Shown piece after piece: positions 10,464 through 20,882 of a stretch of 64,000 nt of DNA. A model generated the notes under the pieces. That model ran no database searches, was not told the DNA's origin, and saw only the letters and a program-made list of their open reading frames with translations. A program made the translations under genes and the position numbers. Origin of the DNA: Ashinkailepas kermadecensis (lineage: Eukaryota; Arthropoda; Thecostraca; Neolepadidae); assembly GCA_034440615.1 (NCBI GenBank), contig JAOTOM010004578.1, positions 30,001-94,000 of the forward strand, given 5' to 3'. Positions within the stretch are counted from its first letter, which is position 1. Each line of letters opens with the position of its first letter.

Positions 10464-10653
10464 CAGGGGCGTCACCAGATTGGCAGTGTGGGCAGGGGTA
10501 GTCATGCCCCCCTCTCCTAGTGTGGCCTGTTGCTCCCTGGGAAGGTCAGATTTTGCATGGGAATAAATCAAGGGATGGGTGAAATAGCCGCCTGACAGCA
10601 GCTATAGCTGCCCTTGCGGGCCACTCATGGCGAAAATGATGGTGACTCTCCTG
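10464..10653. mobile_element. Short non-autonomous DNA element (MITE), copy 2
   Basis: The left end CAGGGGCGTCACCAG and right end ATGGTGACTCTCCTG are imperfect inverted repeats. The interior matches the element at 5899-6088 (TGCATGGG, GGGTGAAATA, GCAGCTATAG, CGGGCCA). The two copies define a family. Confidence 0.65.
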
Positions 10654-10660
10654 ACCTTGG

Positions 10661-10718
10661 CCATATATGGACCTACATGGCCATATATGGACCTTGGTCA
10701 TGTTGGCCATATATACAA
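10661..10718. repeat. GGCCATATATGG repeats (CArG-like)
   Basis: CCATATATGG occurs at 10661-10670 and 10681-10690, with a third partial copy (CCATATATAC) at 10709. The motif is a perfect CC(A/T)6GG serum-response-factor box. It may equally be a short AT-rich tandem repeat next to the MITE. Confidence 0.6.
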
Positions 10719-11265
10719 AAATGTGGCGATCATGACGATCAGTCGCACAAGCAGGCGGAAACACTGAGTCTTAACTTACATGATGATTTACTCAGCAGGT
10801 GAAGAGGGCTGGGGGGGGTGGAAAACACTGCCAAAAATGTGAAACAGCACAACACAATACACCGGCGTAGCACCGCCTTGCACGGTTTGACGTCGATCGT
10901 CTTTTCTGCGGCAGGCATCTGCAGCCCGAGGTAGCCGGCGGCCGTCGTCTCCTCTTCCTAGCGTGACGTCACGGATGCGGAACGGCGTCGGCCGCCGTCG
11001 CAGCTCCGCCGCCCCCGCCCCGCCCGTGGCCGTCTAGTGCAAAACTCGGCTTAGTCGCGCGACGACATCGTCGCGCTCTAGACTAGACGTACGGTACAAA
11101 CGATCATGAATTATTTTTTCCACTTTTTTCAGTGCTGACGTTTTGTATTTAATTGTCGTCGGGCCGGCTGTCGACCCGGCCCGTCTCTGCTCAACAGCTC
11201 TCCTGTCCCGCCCAGCCCAGCTCTGCGGCGCCGCAGCCAGTGCCCCGCAGCGTGTCCGACCGGGT

Positions 11266-11560
11266 CGTGAGACCGCGGGCGAGCGTGCGGTCCCGGTGTC
11301 GTGAGACCGCGGGCGAGCGTGTGGTCCGAGTGTCGTGAGACCGCGGGCGAGCGTGCGGTCCGAGTGTCGTGAGACCGCGGGCGAGCGTGTGGTCCCGGTG
11401 TCGTGAGACCGCGGGCGAGTGTGCGGTCCGAGTGTCGTGAGACCACGGACGAGTGTGCGGTCCGAGTGTCGTGAGACCACGGGCGAGTGTGCGATCCGAG
11501 TGTCGTGAGACCGCGGGCGAGCGTGTGGTCCCGGTGTCGTGAGACCGCGGGCGAGTTGGC
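11266..11560. repeat. 34-bp GC-rich minisatellite
   Basis: About nine units of GTGAGACCGCGGGCGAGCGT then GCGGTCC-GTGTC, with a few substitutions. The unit is not a multiple of three, so it opens staggered frames on the minus strand. Confidence 0.9.
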
Positions 11561-11673
11561 TATCGGAGGGCGGATGAATCTGACGCGATGGGACGCCGAT
11601 GTCGGCCGCGTGGACACGGCGGTGGTGGCGGCTGCGGCGAGTCTGTCCGCTCCCGCCCCTCCCCCCCCGACAG

Positions 11674-11753
11674 TGCCGGCCCAGCGGCCCGGGCGGCGAG
11701 CGCAACCCGCTGAACGCCACCCCGCAGTCGAGTGGGAAGTGCAGAAGTGGTAG
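11674..11753 (+). CDS. Candidate terminal exon (weak)
   Basis: A strong C-rich pyrimidine tract and CGACAG precede this stretch. Entered in phase 1, as the PDE7-like exon at 8078 would require, it reads V-P-A-Q-R-P-G-R-R-A-Q-P-A-E and ends A-V-E-W-E-V-Q-K-W-stop. Another frame over the same bases has stronger GC3 bias (C-R-P-S-G-P-G-G-E-R-N-P-L-N), so the reading is uncertain. No R-R-x-S-x-P motif is present. Confidence 0.2.
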
Positions 11754-13319
11754 GCGTGGAGGGAACAGCTTGAGCGTTGTCGGCCTGCATCGAGCGTGTC
11801 AAGTGTGCCGTGAAGCCGGCGACAATCGTCCCCACTTGTCTTAGCCACCCCCCCCATCCACCAGCTCCCGCTGTATCCTTCTACCGCAGGGGCTTTTTAC
11901 GGCTTGGTGGGCGTCCCGCGGTGGTGGAGAGCGTGTCCCTTGCGGGCCTGGTACGTTGCGAAACGGGGCGGATATGCCGGGTAATGGGATAATGCCAGGC
12001 GGTGTCAGATTGCACTGCCCCAGCTGGACGCCGTCCTGCCGTGTTCGCGGACGCTCCTTGGTAAGGTCGGTGGCTGCCCTGGTGTTTCGACGCCCCTCGC
12101 CCGTTCCCGGGCTCTCTTCCAACGAATGCTTGCGGACGCGCTGGCAGTTTCACGGACGAACTGACTCCCATTGCCGGTTGAATTGGTCGCCAATTTATTT
12201 CGACCTGAACTCTCATTTGGCGTACGTAGTTGGTGAGCTTCCCCGGAGTATCGGGCTGTCGGCTTAGGACAGTCACCGTCGGCGAGTGGTGCATTGCCGA
12301 TACGGTTCTATGGCACCCAGCTTTTGAAGTCCGCCCATGGGAGGCGTGTCATCTCTGCCTGGCATCCATCTTCAGAAATAACTTGCAACTTGGAGGATAT
12401 GAACGTGGATATGGTCTGCATAGCCGCATGCAGGTTTCTGGACGGTTTCGCAAGCGATCTCCAAACACCTTCCCGGACCTTCTCCCGCGCAATAATTATC
12501 AGCATGCAATCACTGGACAATCACGAGCTGGAGGACTTGGAATTCGTGCGCAGCCGTGTCCTGCGGAAGTGCGGAACGTCCTGACGCCGGTCCCCTGCCA
12601 CAGGTGTCACGTACGCCTCCTGGAAAATCCACTGACTCTAGGCACCCCTGCTGGACAATACCCTGTGGCAGACACCAGGCTGGGCAAGCTCCGGCAGACA
12701 ACTCCAGCCGATCAAATGCAGAGACCTGCAGCTGCCTCACCTCCTGTAACAGACACGTGCATGCACCTGCCCCATGACGTTCTCCATCCATGGGCACTCG
12801 CCCGAACATCAGACAATCCCATGCCGTAGACAAAGGACCCGCCAGCCACGCGCACCAACCAGATTGTGCTGCAGCACTGCGCAGCTTCCTTCAAAGAATA
12901 CCCTGCGGCACGCACATGCATTTCTTCGTGCCAGACAATTATCTGCTATTTTCGCGGGTTTGTTCGAGAAGTCGTCTTCAAACAGGGTTTGACCATCCTC
13001 CCCTACTCTCCTGTTGAAGCATGGGCACCTTTAGCGCGAGCTGCTTGGGGGAGAGGCGTGTATTATCACTTCAGTGCGCCGTGTACACGTAGCGCTGGCA
13101 GGCGTAATGCTGAATTTAAAACGAAGTGGGCGTATAAGTGCAGGAATTGAACCACACTCCATCCCAACGATGACATGGCCCATGCCAGGAAGGGTTATGT
13201 TCACGTCCCGAACGATCTGCCACACCACGATGTTCGCCCGCAGTCCACCTCCGGTACTCGCCACGGCATACCGTCAGCTTGCCCTCGGCTCAGACGCCCA
13301 GTCGTGACTGTGTCGGCGC
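11754..13319. other. No supported gene
   Basis: Several medium open frames overlap on both strands (for example about 200 codons at 12230-12829), but none has consistent codon bias, recognisable motifs or convincing splice sites. The sequence TTG/GTAAGG near 12058 resembles a donor without a clear partner. Confidence 0.3.
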
Positions 13320-13326
13320 ATGTGCA

Positions 13327-13358
13327 TGTGTATGTGTGTGTGTGTGTGTGTGTGTGTT
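13327..13358. repeat. (TG)n microsatellite
   Basis: About 14 TG dinucleotides; a shorter TG run follows near 13417-13430. Confidence 0.9.
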
Positions 13359-13459
13359 CCACGATTGCTGTCAGTTCGTGCTCGTGCTCCGTGGTGTTCC
13401 TCCGTAACTAGCTGGATGTGTGTGTGTGTGGCTGTGGTTGTGGTTGTGTTCCGTTCGGT

Positions 13460-14270
13460 TCCGTTCCGTTCTGAAGATGCCAAAGCCGCGCGTCGTCGCC
13501 GTCGACGCCACGTCGACGGCGTCGACGGGGCGTCGTCTTGGAATGCCTTCGTCGTGGATTCGTTTCGACCAGCCGGTTCGCGCACAGCCCGGCTGGCCGG
13601 CGCGGCGGACGGGCGAGCCGTGGCCGCGGCCGCCGCCGTGCCCTGCCCGCCGGCTCGCCTCGACGATCGCTGGCCTGGCATCGTCATCGGTGTGTTCAGG
13701 TTACCTCAGTGGGCCGTGCGCGAGCGCCGTGTCAAGCTGGACTTTATTTATTGTACGACGGCGGCGAGTGCCGCGTACTGGCGCCCGGCACGCCTTGGTA
13801 GCTCGCATGCATACGTTGCGAAAATCGGTTCGTGCTTGTTGCAAGTCGGGCGGTGGGGGACGGTGGGGTCGCGGCGTGAATCCCCCACCCCATGCCCATC
13901 CCCAGCATGGCGTCGAATACTTTGGAGTGGTGTGCGCTGCTGCCTGCGAGCAGGTCAGGTCAGCGTCAGCTCAGAAAATTGTGCCAGCGCGCCAAACGAT
14001 TGGTCGTCGGTCGCGCGCGCGCATGACGTCTCGCGCGTCAAACACGTCGTCCGTCAAACTCCGTCGTCACGATGCGTGTCTGTCTCATCCGTGCGTCGGG
14101 TTAGGTTTGTGTTGTGCCGTGTTTGCAGCGCCTCTGGTGGCGGTGGTGTGTACTTTGAGTGCGACATTAATCGATGGATGGCATGACCGGTTTTGGTATG
14201 ACCACCTGTTCGTTTGTATCACCATTCCCGAACGTGTAGGGTTTTCTAATATTTCTTTTATATGGCCCGT
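13460..14270 (+). other. GC-rich stretch with coding-like composition, unresolved
   Basis: Two overlapping frames stay open for more than 250 codons here, both GC3-rich over the first 300 bp and losing the bias after about 13900. One starts with an ATG at 13476 (M-P-K-P-R-V-V-A-V-D). Neither shows a known domain. A polyadenylation-type AATAAA at 14291 follows. It may be the 3' untranslated region or last exon of the PDE7-like gene, or an unrelated unit. Confidence 0.25.
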
Positions 14271-14290
14271 CTGACAATTTTATACGTGTC

Positions 14291-14296
14291 AATAAA
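14291..14296 (+). promoter_or_regulatory. AATAAA polyadenylation-signal-like hexamer
   Basis: GTGTCAATAAAGATTCTG lies just past the GC-rich stretch ending near 14270 and is followed by T/G-rich bases, as expected of a cleavage site. It could end the PDE7-like transcript. Confidence 0.35.
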
Positions 14297-14948
14297 GATT
14301 CTGATGTTTTTGAATCAGCAATATGAGCAGTGCTCCGTCACGGACCGGCAGCCCACGGGGAGGGACTGAAAATGCTCCCCCAGGGAAAACTGGCGCTCTC
14401 CTCGAGGTTCTGAATGCTCCTCTGCCAAGTAATTATATATTGGTTTGCATTCTTGCGAAGTAAGTGCTGGAAATACGTCCTTGGCCAGTTAACCAAACTG
14501 AAAACTCAAAAAAGTAAAAAATGAACCGCTCGGGTGAACAGGCTGAACGCGTTTCTCGCCTCTGAAGGTGGGGCACAGGGCCCTGTCCGCTACAACTAAT
14601 AAATTACCCTAATGGCAGCAGCCAGCAGATCGGAGATAAAGAGATCGGTGGGAAGTTGACACGCCCAGTTTGTGGCATTGCTAGCGCACTCTAGGGAGCA
14701 AACTGAAAACTTAGTGTGCAGTGTCTGATCGGTAGGAGGCTCTTATCATGATGTCATCAAACCTTAATCCCACCTTACCACGTTATGGACAGCTACTGGA
14801 AAGAGACGTCTTTCACGTTTGAGCCGCGAAATGACACAGACCCCATTGCTCCCGTTCGTAGCAGCTCTCGCTATCTATCGTCAGTAGACCATGCTACATG
14901 TTACCATTTATAGTTCCATAGGTAAAAGTAATAGTAGTAGTATAGGCG

Positions 14949-15970
14949 TTACTGAAAAGGGGTATCGCCACACTGAACGCGAGACTGCGTGCGGGGAGTG
15001 TGGCGCTCGCGCCGCAAATTACCTGTCATCTAGTGGGATAAAAGCAAACTACTGATTCAATTTCTTTCAACAGAAGGCTTGCGTGTTATGAACATCCACT
15101 GAAAAGGGGTATTGTCACGCGGAATGCGAGACTGCAGCGAGCATGCCGCTCGCGCCACACACTACCCGCCATCTAGTGGGGAAAAATCAAACTTTGGGTT
15201 CAATTTCCCCGCAACAGATGGTTGCTGTGTTATGAACAGCTACTGAAAAGGGGTATTTTCCACGCTGAGTGCGAGACTGCAGCGAGCATGGCACTCGCGC
15301 CGCTAATTACACGCCATCTAGTGAGGAAATAGCAATTATTGATTCAATTTATATCGACAGATGGCTGCTATGTTACGAGCATCTACTGCAAAGGGGTATC
15401 GCCACACTAAACGCGAGACTGCAGGGAGCGTATGACGCTCGCGCCACACACTACCCGCCATCTAGTGGGGAAAAATCAAACTTTGGGTTCAATTTCCCCT
15501 CAACAGATGGCTGCTGTGTTATGAACAGCTACTGAAAAGGGGTATTTTCCACGCTGAATGCGAGACTGCAGCGAGCATGCCACTCGCGCCACACACTACC
15601 CGCCATCTAGTGGGGAAAAATCAAACTTTGGGTTCAATTTCCCCGCAACAGATGGTTGCTGTGTTATGAACAGCTACTGAAAAGGGGTATTTTCCACGCT
15701 GAGTGCGAGACTGCAGCGAGCATGGCACTCGCGCCGCTAATTACACGCCATCTAGTGAGGAAATAGCAATTATTGATTCAATTTATATCGACAGATGGCT
15801 GCTATGTTACGAGCATCTACTGCAAAGGGGCATCGCCACACTAAACGCGAGACTGCAGGGAGCGTATGACGCTCGCGCCACATACTACCCGCCATCTAGT
15901 GGGGAAAAATCAAACTTAGGGTTAAATTTCCCTCAACAGATGGCTGCTGTGTTATGAACATCTACTGAAA
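14949..15970. repeat. ~144-bp satellite, 7 monomers, each with a CTCF-like motif
   Basis: Monomers begin with ACTGAAAAGGGGTAT at about 14950, 15098, 15242, 15385, 15531, 15676 and 15819. Three-monomer blocks of about 434 bp are nearly identical (15242-15675 and 15676 onward), so there is higher-order structure. Every monomer has CGCCATCTAGTGG or a one-base variant (15025, 15167, 15312, 15456, 15601, 15746, 15890), the reverse complement of CCACTAGATGGCG. It also has a second AACAGATGGCTGCT-type motif. No open frame is conserved across monomers. Confidence 0.9.
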
Positions 15971-17321
15971 AGAGGTGTTTTGCGGGACGGAAAAATACCC
16001 TGGACCCCACCACCACCCAACAACAGCAAGGAAGAAAGATGGAAGGAGAACGATGAGAATCCAACGTAGGTACGGAATAGTTCGGGACTCTCCTGAATTG
16101 TTGTTGTTGCCCTGCTAATTAATGCTAAATCGTCATTTTCCTATTCAATTTTAAATTTTCTGGACCTGGGGTGATTCAGAAAAGCTTCTCTGCAAATTAT
16201 TTGTGGGGGCAAAGTGCTGCAGGATTGTTGTCGGTCACAGATATCTGAAGGAGATAGATAGTTCAGAAATGCGAAACATCGGAGATACTTCAGAAATACA
16301 GCAGACCAAAGATGCCCTTGGCACCATACCATACAGTTTGCGTGCCGCGAGCAGCATCCAAGCCCGTCGTTAAGTCTCTCAAATGTCACTTTCGCATTCA
16401 TTTTTATTTGAATTAAACTCATTTCATTTCACCCATTTCCTTATCACCAGAGCGCACCATCCACCTTCGCAACAACCCCCATACATGCCTCGTCTTCCGA
16501 AACAGCCCAGTAGTTCCATGTGTCTTCGAAGCACCGCCTCCCTCTACAAAGCAAGACCACGTGCAGGACAGGAAACAACACCCACATTCATAGCCTCCCA
16601 TTCACTTGTTGTTAATAAGCATAGCACCGAACGAACGACCATTCAAAATTTCCCGGGCTCACATATTCACTCACAGTTATTCACAACTGAAGACTGCTCA
16701 ATGGCCAATCAAAGCGTCTGAGATTGATCGGAGTCTCATGCACAACATATCGAAAAACATGGCTCAGAGGATTATAAGCGAGCGTTCGGTGCTACTGACG
16801 GGTTCGTTGCATTCAAATCAAAGCCATCTTGCACTTACAGCTCCATCATCGTGAGCATCACCAGAGCGCATAGACGCAGCGCAACATCAAACCTCACAGT
16901 TCCACCCACACCCATACAGGACCACACCAACGCGACGCCAGGTACGAAGAGCATGGAACAAGTCAAGTCAATCAATATCGCACCGCCAAGAGGAAGTATC
17001 CTCACTAGAATTAGGACTGGTCGCATAGGACTAACGTGACCTCTAGAGATCGATCAGCTTACAATACCTCACTGCGAGACCTGCAACACTATATTAAGCA
17101 TGGGTGACATCCTGCTAGACAGTAGCTTCGATACTCAAAGGCGACCAACCTTCCGGCGCCCTTCAGGACCAACCTTCAGGCCTTCTGCCAAAAAGAGGAC
17201 ATCCCCCTCTCACTTGTTTCGCTGCTGGGTGCCAAGCACCCAATCCGATAACGATATTTCCTCCCTTGCCTTCAGCAGCTTAGCGCGAACACTATACACT
17301 ACACTATAACGTAGTACACTT
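15971..17321. other. No supported gene; promoter-like pattern near 16700-16780
   Basis: A CCAAT box (16704-16708) and a TATAA-like TTATAAG (16772-16778) are spaced as in a core promoter, followed by short ORFs (for example 16851-17039) with no recognisable product. The pattern may be fortuitous. Confidence 0.25.
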
Positions 17322-17548
17322 CAGGGGCGGATTCAGGAGGGACGCTGTGGGAATGTGCCCCCCCCATGGAAGGTGGTGCCCCTCAGGCCGGGGAAAAACG
17401 TCTCTTGGCTCGAATGCACCCCCCGGCTCAACGGATTTTCAGCCAGAGGCGCGCCTCCAGGGGTGCTTTCTCGCAGTGGGGCCCCTCCAAAAATGGTGTC
17501 CCTCCAGACAAGTGTCCCACCCCATGACAATTCAGGGATCCGCCCCTG
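17322..17548. mobile_element. hAT-like MITE
   Basis: The terminal inverted repeats are CAGGGGCGGATTC (left) and GGATCCGCCCCTG (right). The interior is C- and G-rich without a transposase. The 8-bp flanks (GTACACTT and ATACATTC) match only partly, so the target-site duplication is decayed or absent. Confidence 0.65.
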
Positions 17549-18373
17549 ATACATTCAACGTAAATGTACACCTGCTCTTACATTGTTTGCAAAAACACAC
17601 CCGCTTTAATGCGGCGCAAATTATCTGTATGATCCTACACGCCTCTGAGCGCATCACCCCTCTCTCGAACTTAAAAGTGCCAATAGTTGAAGGCAGCAGG
17701 TCCTGTCTGCTGGACAGAGTTTGATCGAAGGTCCGGCTGGGAGATCCGGCTGGCTGGCAGATCCGGGTCGACTGCCAAGAAGCACAGGCCATTTCAGCTC
17801 CATCTGTGGGCGATAAAAAAGTATTGACTGCGGAACTGTTGGACTGTTGGAACTGCGAGTCGCGTGAGTGGGAGGGAGGTAGAAGTTGAGCTGAGCATTC
17901 ATCGCACAGTTCTGCGAGTCCGCGTGAATGGGACGGCATAGAAGTTGAACTAGAAGTTGAACTAGAACGTACACGTAACTGAGGAAGGCAAGGAACAAAA
18001 ATTAATCACTTTCGAATCCATGGTCAAACTCAGGGACTGTTGTACACTGATCCACGGGATTATAGACCAAGCAGATGTGCCCCAAAATCTTAAACGCCTT
18101 GTCACGACCCGGGGTAACATTTCTGAGCGCAACACGCGCATGTCCTCTGGCAACCAACTCCGGGAGCGCAGGTGCAGACTAGAGGCAATGACACAAACTG
18201 TTCCTGTCCGATCTATTGGCATGTGGAACAGTTCGAGTCGCGAGCTCCAGAGCGTACACAATAAGGCTAGTTTTAACAAGGGCGTAAAGGAGACGCTAAT
18301 GACTTGCTTATTTCGAACTGCGATTGTATTTTGACAATTATTTATGTTTTAAGCTGCGCTTCTGTACAAATTG

Positions 18374-18426
18374 TACCACTTACTTCATGCCCTTGTGGTC
18401 ACCACATGGGCATGAAGTAAGTGGTA
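18374..18426. repeat. 53-nt near-perfect palindrome
   Basis: TACCACTTACTTCATGCCC is followed by a centre containing GTGGTCACCAC and then the inverted arm GGGCATGAAGTAAGTGGTA. The arms are 19 nt and fully complementary, and the centre is itself nearly palindromic, so a transcript would fold into a long hairpin. Confidence 0.9.
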
Positions 18427-18496
18427 AAATTATTCCACTGTGTGGTGTAACAGCCAATATTGTTTTGGATACCACGACGAAATGCAATACAATACA

Positions 18497-18623
18497 CTGA
18501 GAGAAAAGTGTATTCCCTTTTGGGAGTTGTCTATTTGTCCGCCACAAAACTCCCTCAAGCTATTCCCACTTATTCCTCCATATAATTCCCATCAGTATTC
18601 CATACTACTCCCTTCAGAAACTC
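18497..18623. repeat. Degenerate ACTCC-rich interspersed repeat, left part
   Basis: It begins ACACTGAGAGAAAAGTGTAT, a sequence that recurs inverted at about 37021-37048. It is followed by degenerate ~30-bp phrases such as TACTCCCTTCAGAAACTC, which continue at 20985 after the Penelope-like insertion. Confidence 0.5.
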
Positions 18624-18717
18624 ATTGTGTGTAAATAAAATATACGACCTTCAATATACCAGGAGGTGCTGAGTTGACATCAAAAGTAAAGATAAAGGTT
18701 ATACTTTATTGCTCAAC

Positions 18718-18741
18718 GTTTCGGCCAGGGGCCATCGTCAG
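18718..18741 (-). ncRNA. Hammerhead-ribozyme-like core, left PLE end
   Basis: On the minus strand, CTGACGA is followed by a GGCC/GGCC stem and GAAAC, the conserved hammerhead core order. Stem I and the cleavage side are not clearly formed, so activity is uncertain. Hammerhead motifs are known in terminal repeats of Penelope-like elements. Confidence 0.5.
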
Positions 18742-19020
18742 GAGTGATGAAAAAAGCTAAAGCTTAAAAAATTGAGGAAAAAAATCACGCGGGATAAAAA
18801 GTGTGCAAAAACACACGTGGAATGCAGAAAAGCCTCCTCAGTGGTGCAGACACTCACAGAAACTCCAAACCAGAAACAAACTATGTCAAGAAGGAATCCT
18901 CTGAGAAAGCTCGAGCCGATGGTCCATATACATATCGATGCATACACTCACGCACATATATAGACATATATCCAATATAGCGCGTAATACATACTATATA
19001 TAATTTATGTTTATGTAATT

Positions 19021-19407
19021 TTATGTGATATACCAAGATGTCGTTTGCGTGTTTAGTTGGGGCCGTAGATTACGTATATGTAGAGATTCGAGGACCTTCA
19101 GATCAGCGTTGTCCCTGGCTGCTGCTAGAATTTCTACTTTGAAGTTTGTGTTAGTGTCGCTGTGTTCCATGTTAGAATGTTTGTCGATCATGTGTTCGCC
19201 TAAAGGTGTGTATGCTCTCCGAAGTCTGGCATCTCCCAAGTACTCATTGTACCTATCCCTGATGCTACGTTTGGTTTCACCGACATAAAATGTTCCAAGA
19301 CAGCGACTGCACGTTATTTTGTAAACTACGTTTTTCCGTGTGCATCTACCTTTGAGCCCGTTGATACAGGTGTGGCACGTTCTCCTACCAGCAGGGCATG
19401 GCGGCAT
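19021..19407 (-). CDS. PLE GIY-YIG endonuclease domain, left arm
   Basis: A 128-residue frame contains N-V-V-Y-K-I-T-C then G-T-F-Y-V-G-E-T-K-R-S-I-R-D-R, the GIY-YIG core with the catalytic Arg. It ends in N-L-R-P-Q-L-N-T-Q-T-T, typical of PLE C-termini. It nicks target DNA for reverse transcription in intact elements. The upstream reverse transcriptase is missing here, so this arm cannot act alone. Confidence 0.8.
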   Translation of the reverse strand: MPPCPAGRRTCHTCINGLKGRCTRKNVVYKITCSRCLGTFYVGETKRSIRDRYNEYLGDARLRRAYTPLGEHMIDKHSNMEHSDTNTNFKVEILAAARDNADLKVLESLHIRNLRPQLNTQTTSWYIT

Positions 19408-19446
19408 TTCCAGGGCTGAGCGGACCAGGTAAGATTTCAGCGTAGG

Positions 19447-19752
19447 TCAGCTAGTCCAGGCTACCCTAACATGGTTTAGATGAGACGAACGGATGGCTGC
19501 GTTTACCTGTCGACATAGTTGGTCATCGACAAAAGGAAGTCTCATGTAAACATAGTTGGGATTGCTACCCGCTCGATGCCGACGTTGCCCACCTATCCTA
19601 CTACTGTTGTGAGGGTGAACAGCACGAGCGGCGGAGTGTACCCGATGTGCTGGGTATCCGTTTTCCAGGAAAAGAGTTGTCATCTTCGCAAGGCTCCGCT
19701 CGCATGAAATAGTATCGGAGGAGACTCGTGCTGCTCTCCTCATTTGGGATGT
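19447..19752 (-). pseudogene. PLE linker region, 5'-truncated, left arm
   Basis: A frame with L-F-L-E-N-G-Y-P and Y-V-Y-M-R-L-P-F-V-D-D matches the region between the reverse transcriptase and GIY-YIG domains of Penelope-like elements. The inverted junction cuts off the reverse transcriptase. Confidence 0.6.
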
Positions 19753-19848
19753 TAGAACGGCTTCTTTCACCCTCTGCAGGTACGACTCCGAGTTTGTCAG
19801 ATGGGCGGGAACCAACGCTAGTATCTGGACGAGAATCTTACTCAAGAA

Positions 19849-20153
19849 CATCCCAAATGAGGAGAGCAGCACGAGTCTCCTCCGATACTATTTCATGCGA
19901 GCGGAGCCTTGCGAAGATGACGACTCTTTTCCTGGAAAACGGATACCCAGCACATCGGGTACACTCCGCCGCTCGTGCTGTTCACCCTCACAACAGTAGT
20001 AGGATAGGTGGGCAACGTCGGCATCGAGCGGGTAGCAATCCCAACTATGTTTACATGAGACTTCCTTTTGTCGATGACCAACTATGTCGACAGGTAAACG
20101 CAGCCATCCGTTCGTCTCATCTAAACCATGTTAGGGTAGCCTGGACTAGCTGA
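19849..20153 (+). pseudogene. PLE linker region, 5'-truncated, right arm
   Basis: Mirror of the left-arm segment with the same Y-V-Y-M-R-L-P-F-V-D-D stretch. A stop near 20154 separates it from the GIY-YIG frame at 20193, as in the left arm. Confidence 0.6.
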
Positions 20154-20192
20154 CCTACGCTGAAATCTTACCTGGTCCGCTCAGCCCTGGAA

Positions 20193-20579
20193 ATGCCGCC
20201 ATGCCCTGCTGGTAGGAGAACGTGCCACACCCGTATCAACGGGCTCAAAGGTAGATGCACACGGAAAAACGTAGTTTACAAAATAACGTGCAATCGCTGT
20301 CTTGGAACATTTTATGTCGGTGAAACCAAACGTAGCATCAGGGATAGGTACAATGAGCACTTGGGAGATGCCAGACTTCGGAGAGCATACACACCTTTAG
20401 GCGAACACATGATCGACAAACATTCTAACATGGAACACAGCGACACTAACACAAACTTCAAAGTAGAAATTCTAGCAACAGCCAGGGACAACGCTGATCT
20501 GAAGGTCCTCGAATCTCTACATATACGTAATCTACGGCCGCAACTAAACACGCAAACGACGTCTTGGTATATCACATAA
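20193..20579 (+). CDS. PLE GIY-YIG endonuclease domain, right arm
   Basis: Near-identical to the left-arm domain: N-V-V-Y-K-I-T-C-N-R-C, F-Y-V-G-E-T-K-R-S-I-R-D-R-Y-N-E-H, ending at W-Y-I-T-stop. The domain is intact, but no reverse transcriptase precedes it. Confidence 0.8.
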   Translation: MPPCPAGRRTCHTRINGLKGRCTRKNVVYKITCNRCLGTFYVGETKRSIRDRYNEHLGDARLRRAYTPLGEHMIDKHSNMEHSDTNTNFKVEILATARDNADLKVLESLHIRNLRPQLNTQTTSWYIT

Positions 20580-20858
20580 AATTACGTAAACATAAATTAT
20601 ATATAGTATGTATTACGTGTTATATTGGATATATGTCTATATATGTGCGTCAGTGTATGCATCGATATGTATATGGACCATCGGCTCGGGCTTTCTCAGA
20701 GGATTCCTTCTTGATATAGTTTGTTTCTGGTTTGGAGTTTCTGTGAGTGTCTGCACCACTGAGGAGGCGTTTCTGCATTCCACGTGTCTTTTTGCACGTT
20801 TTTATCCCGCATGATTTTGTTTTCTCAATTTTTTAAGCTTGAGCTTTTTTCATCACTT

Positions 20859-20882
20859 CTGACGATGGCCTCTGGCCGAAAC
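20859..20882 (+). ncRNA. Hammerhead-ribozyme-like core, right PLE end
   Basis: CTGACGA, a GGCC-TCT-GGCC stem-loop and GAAAC occur in order, with GTA 13 nt later as a possible cleavage-side strand. Stem I is weak. Confidence 0.5.

Noticed and set aside
13320..14274. Two overlapping frames of about 285 codons
   Set aside because: Not accepted as CDS because neither frame is clearly preferred; listed as unresolved.
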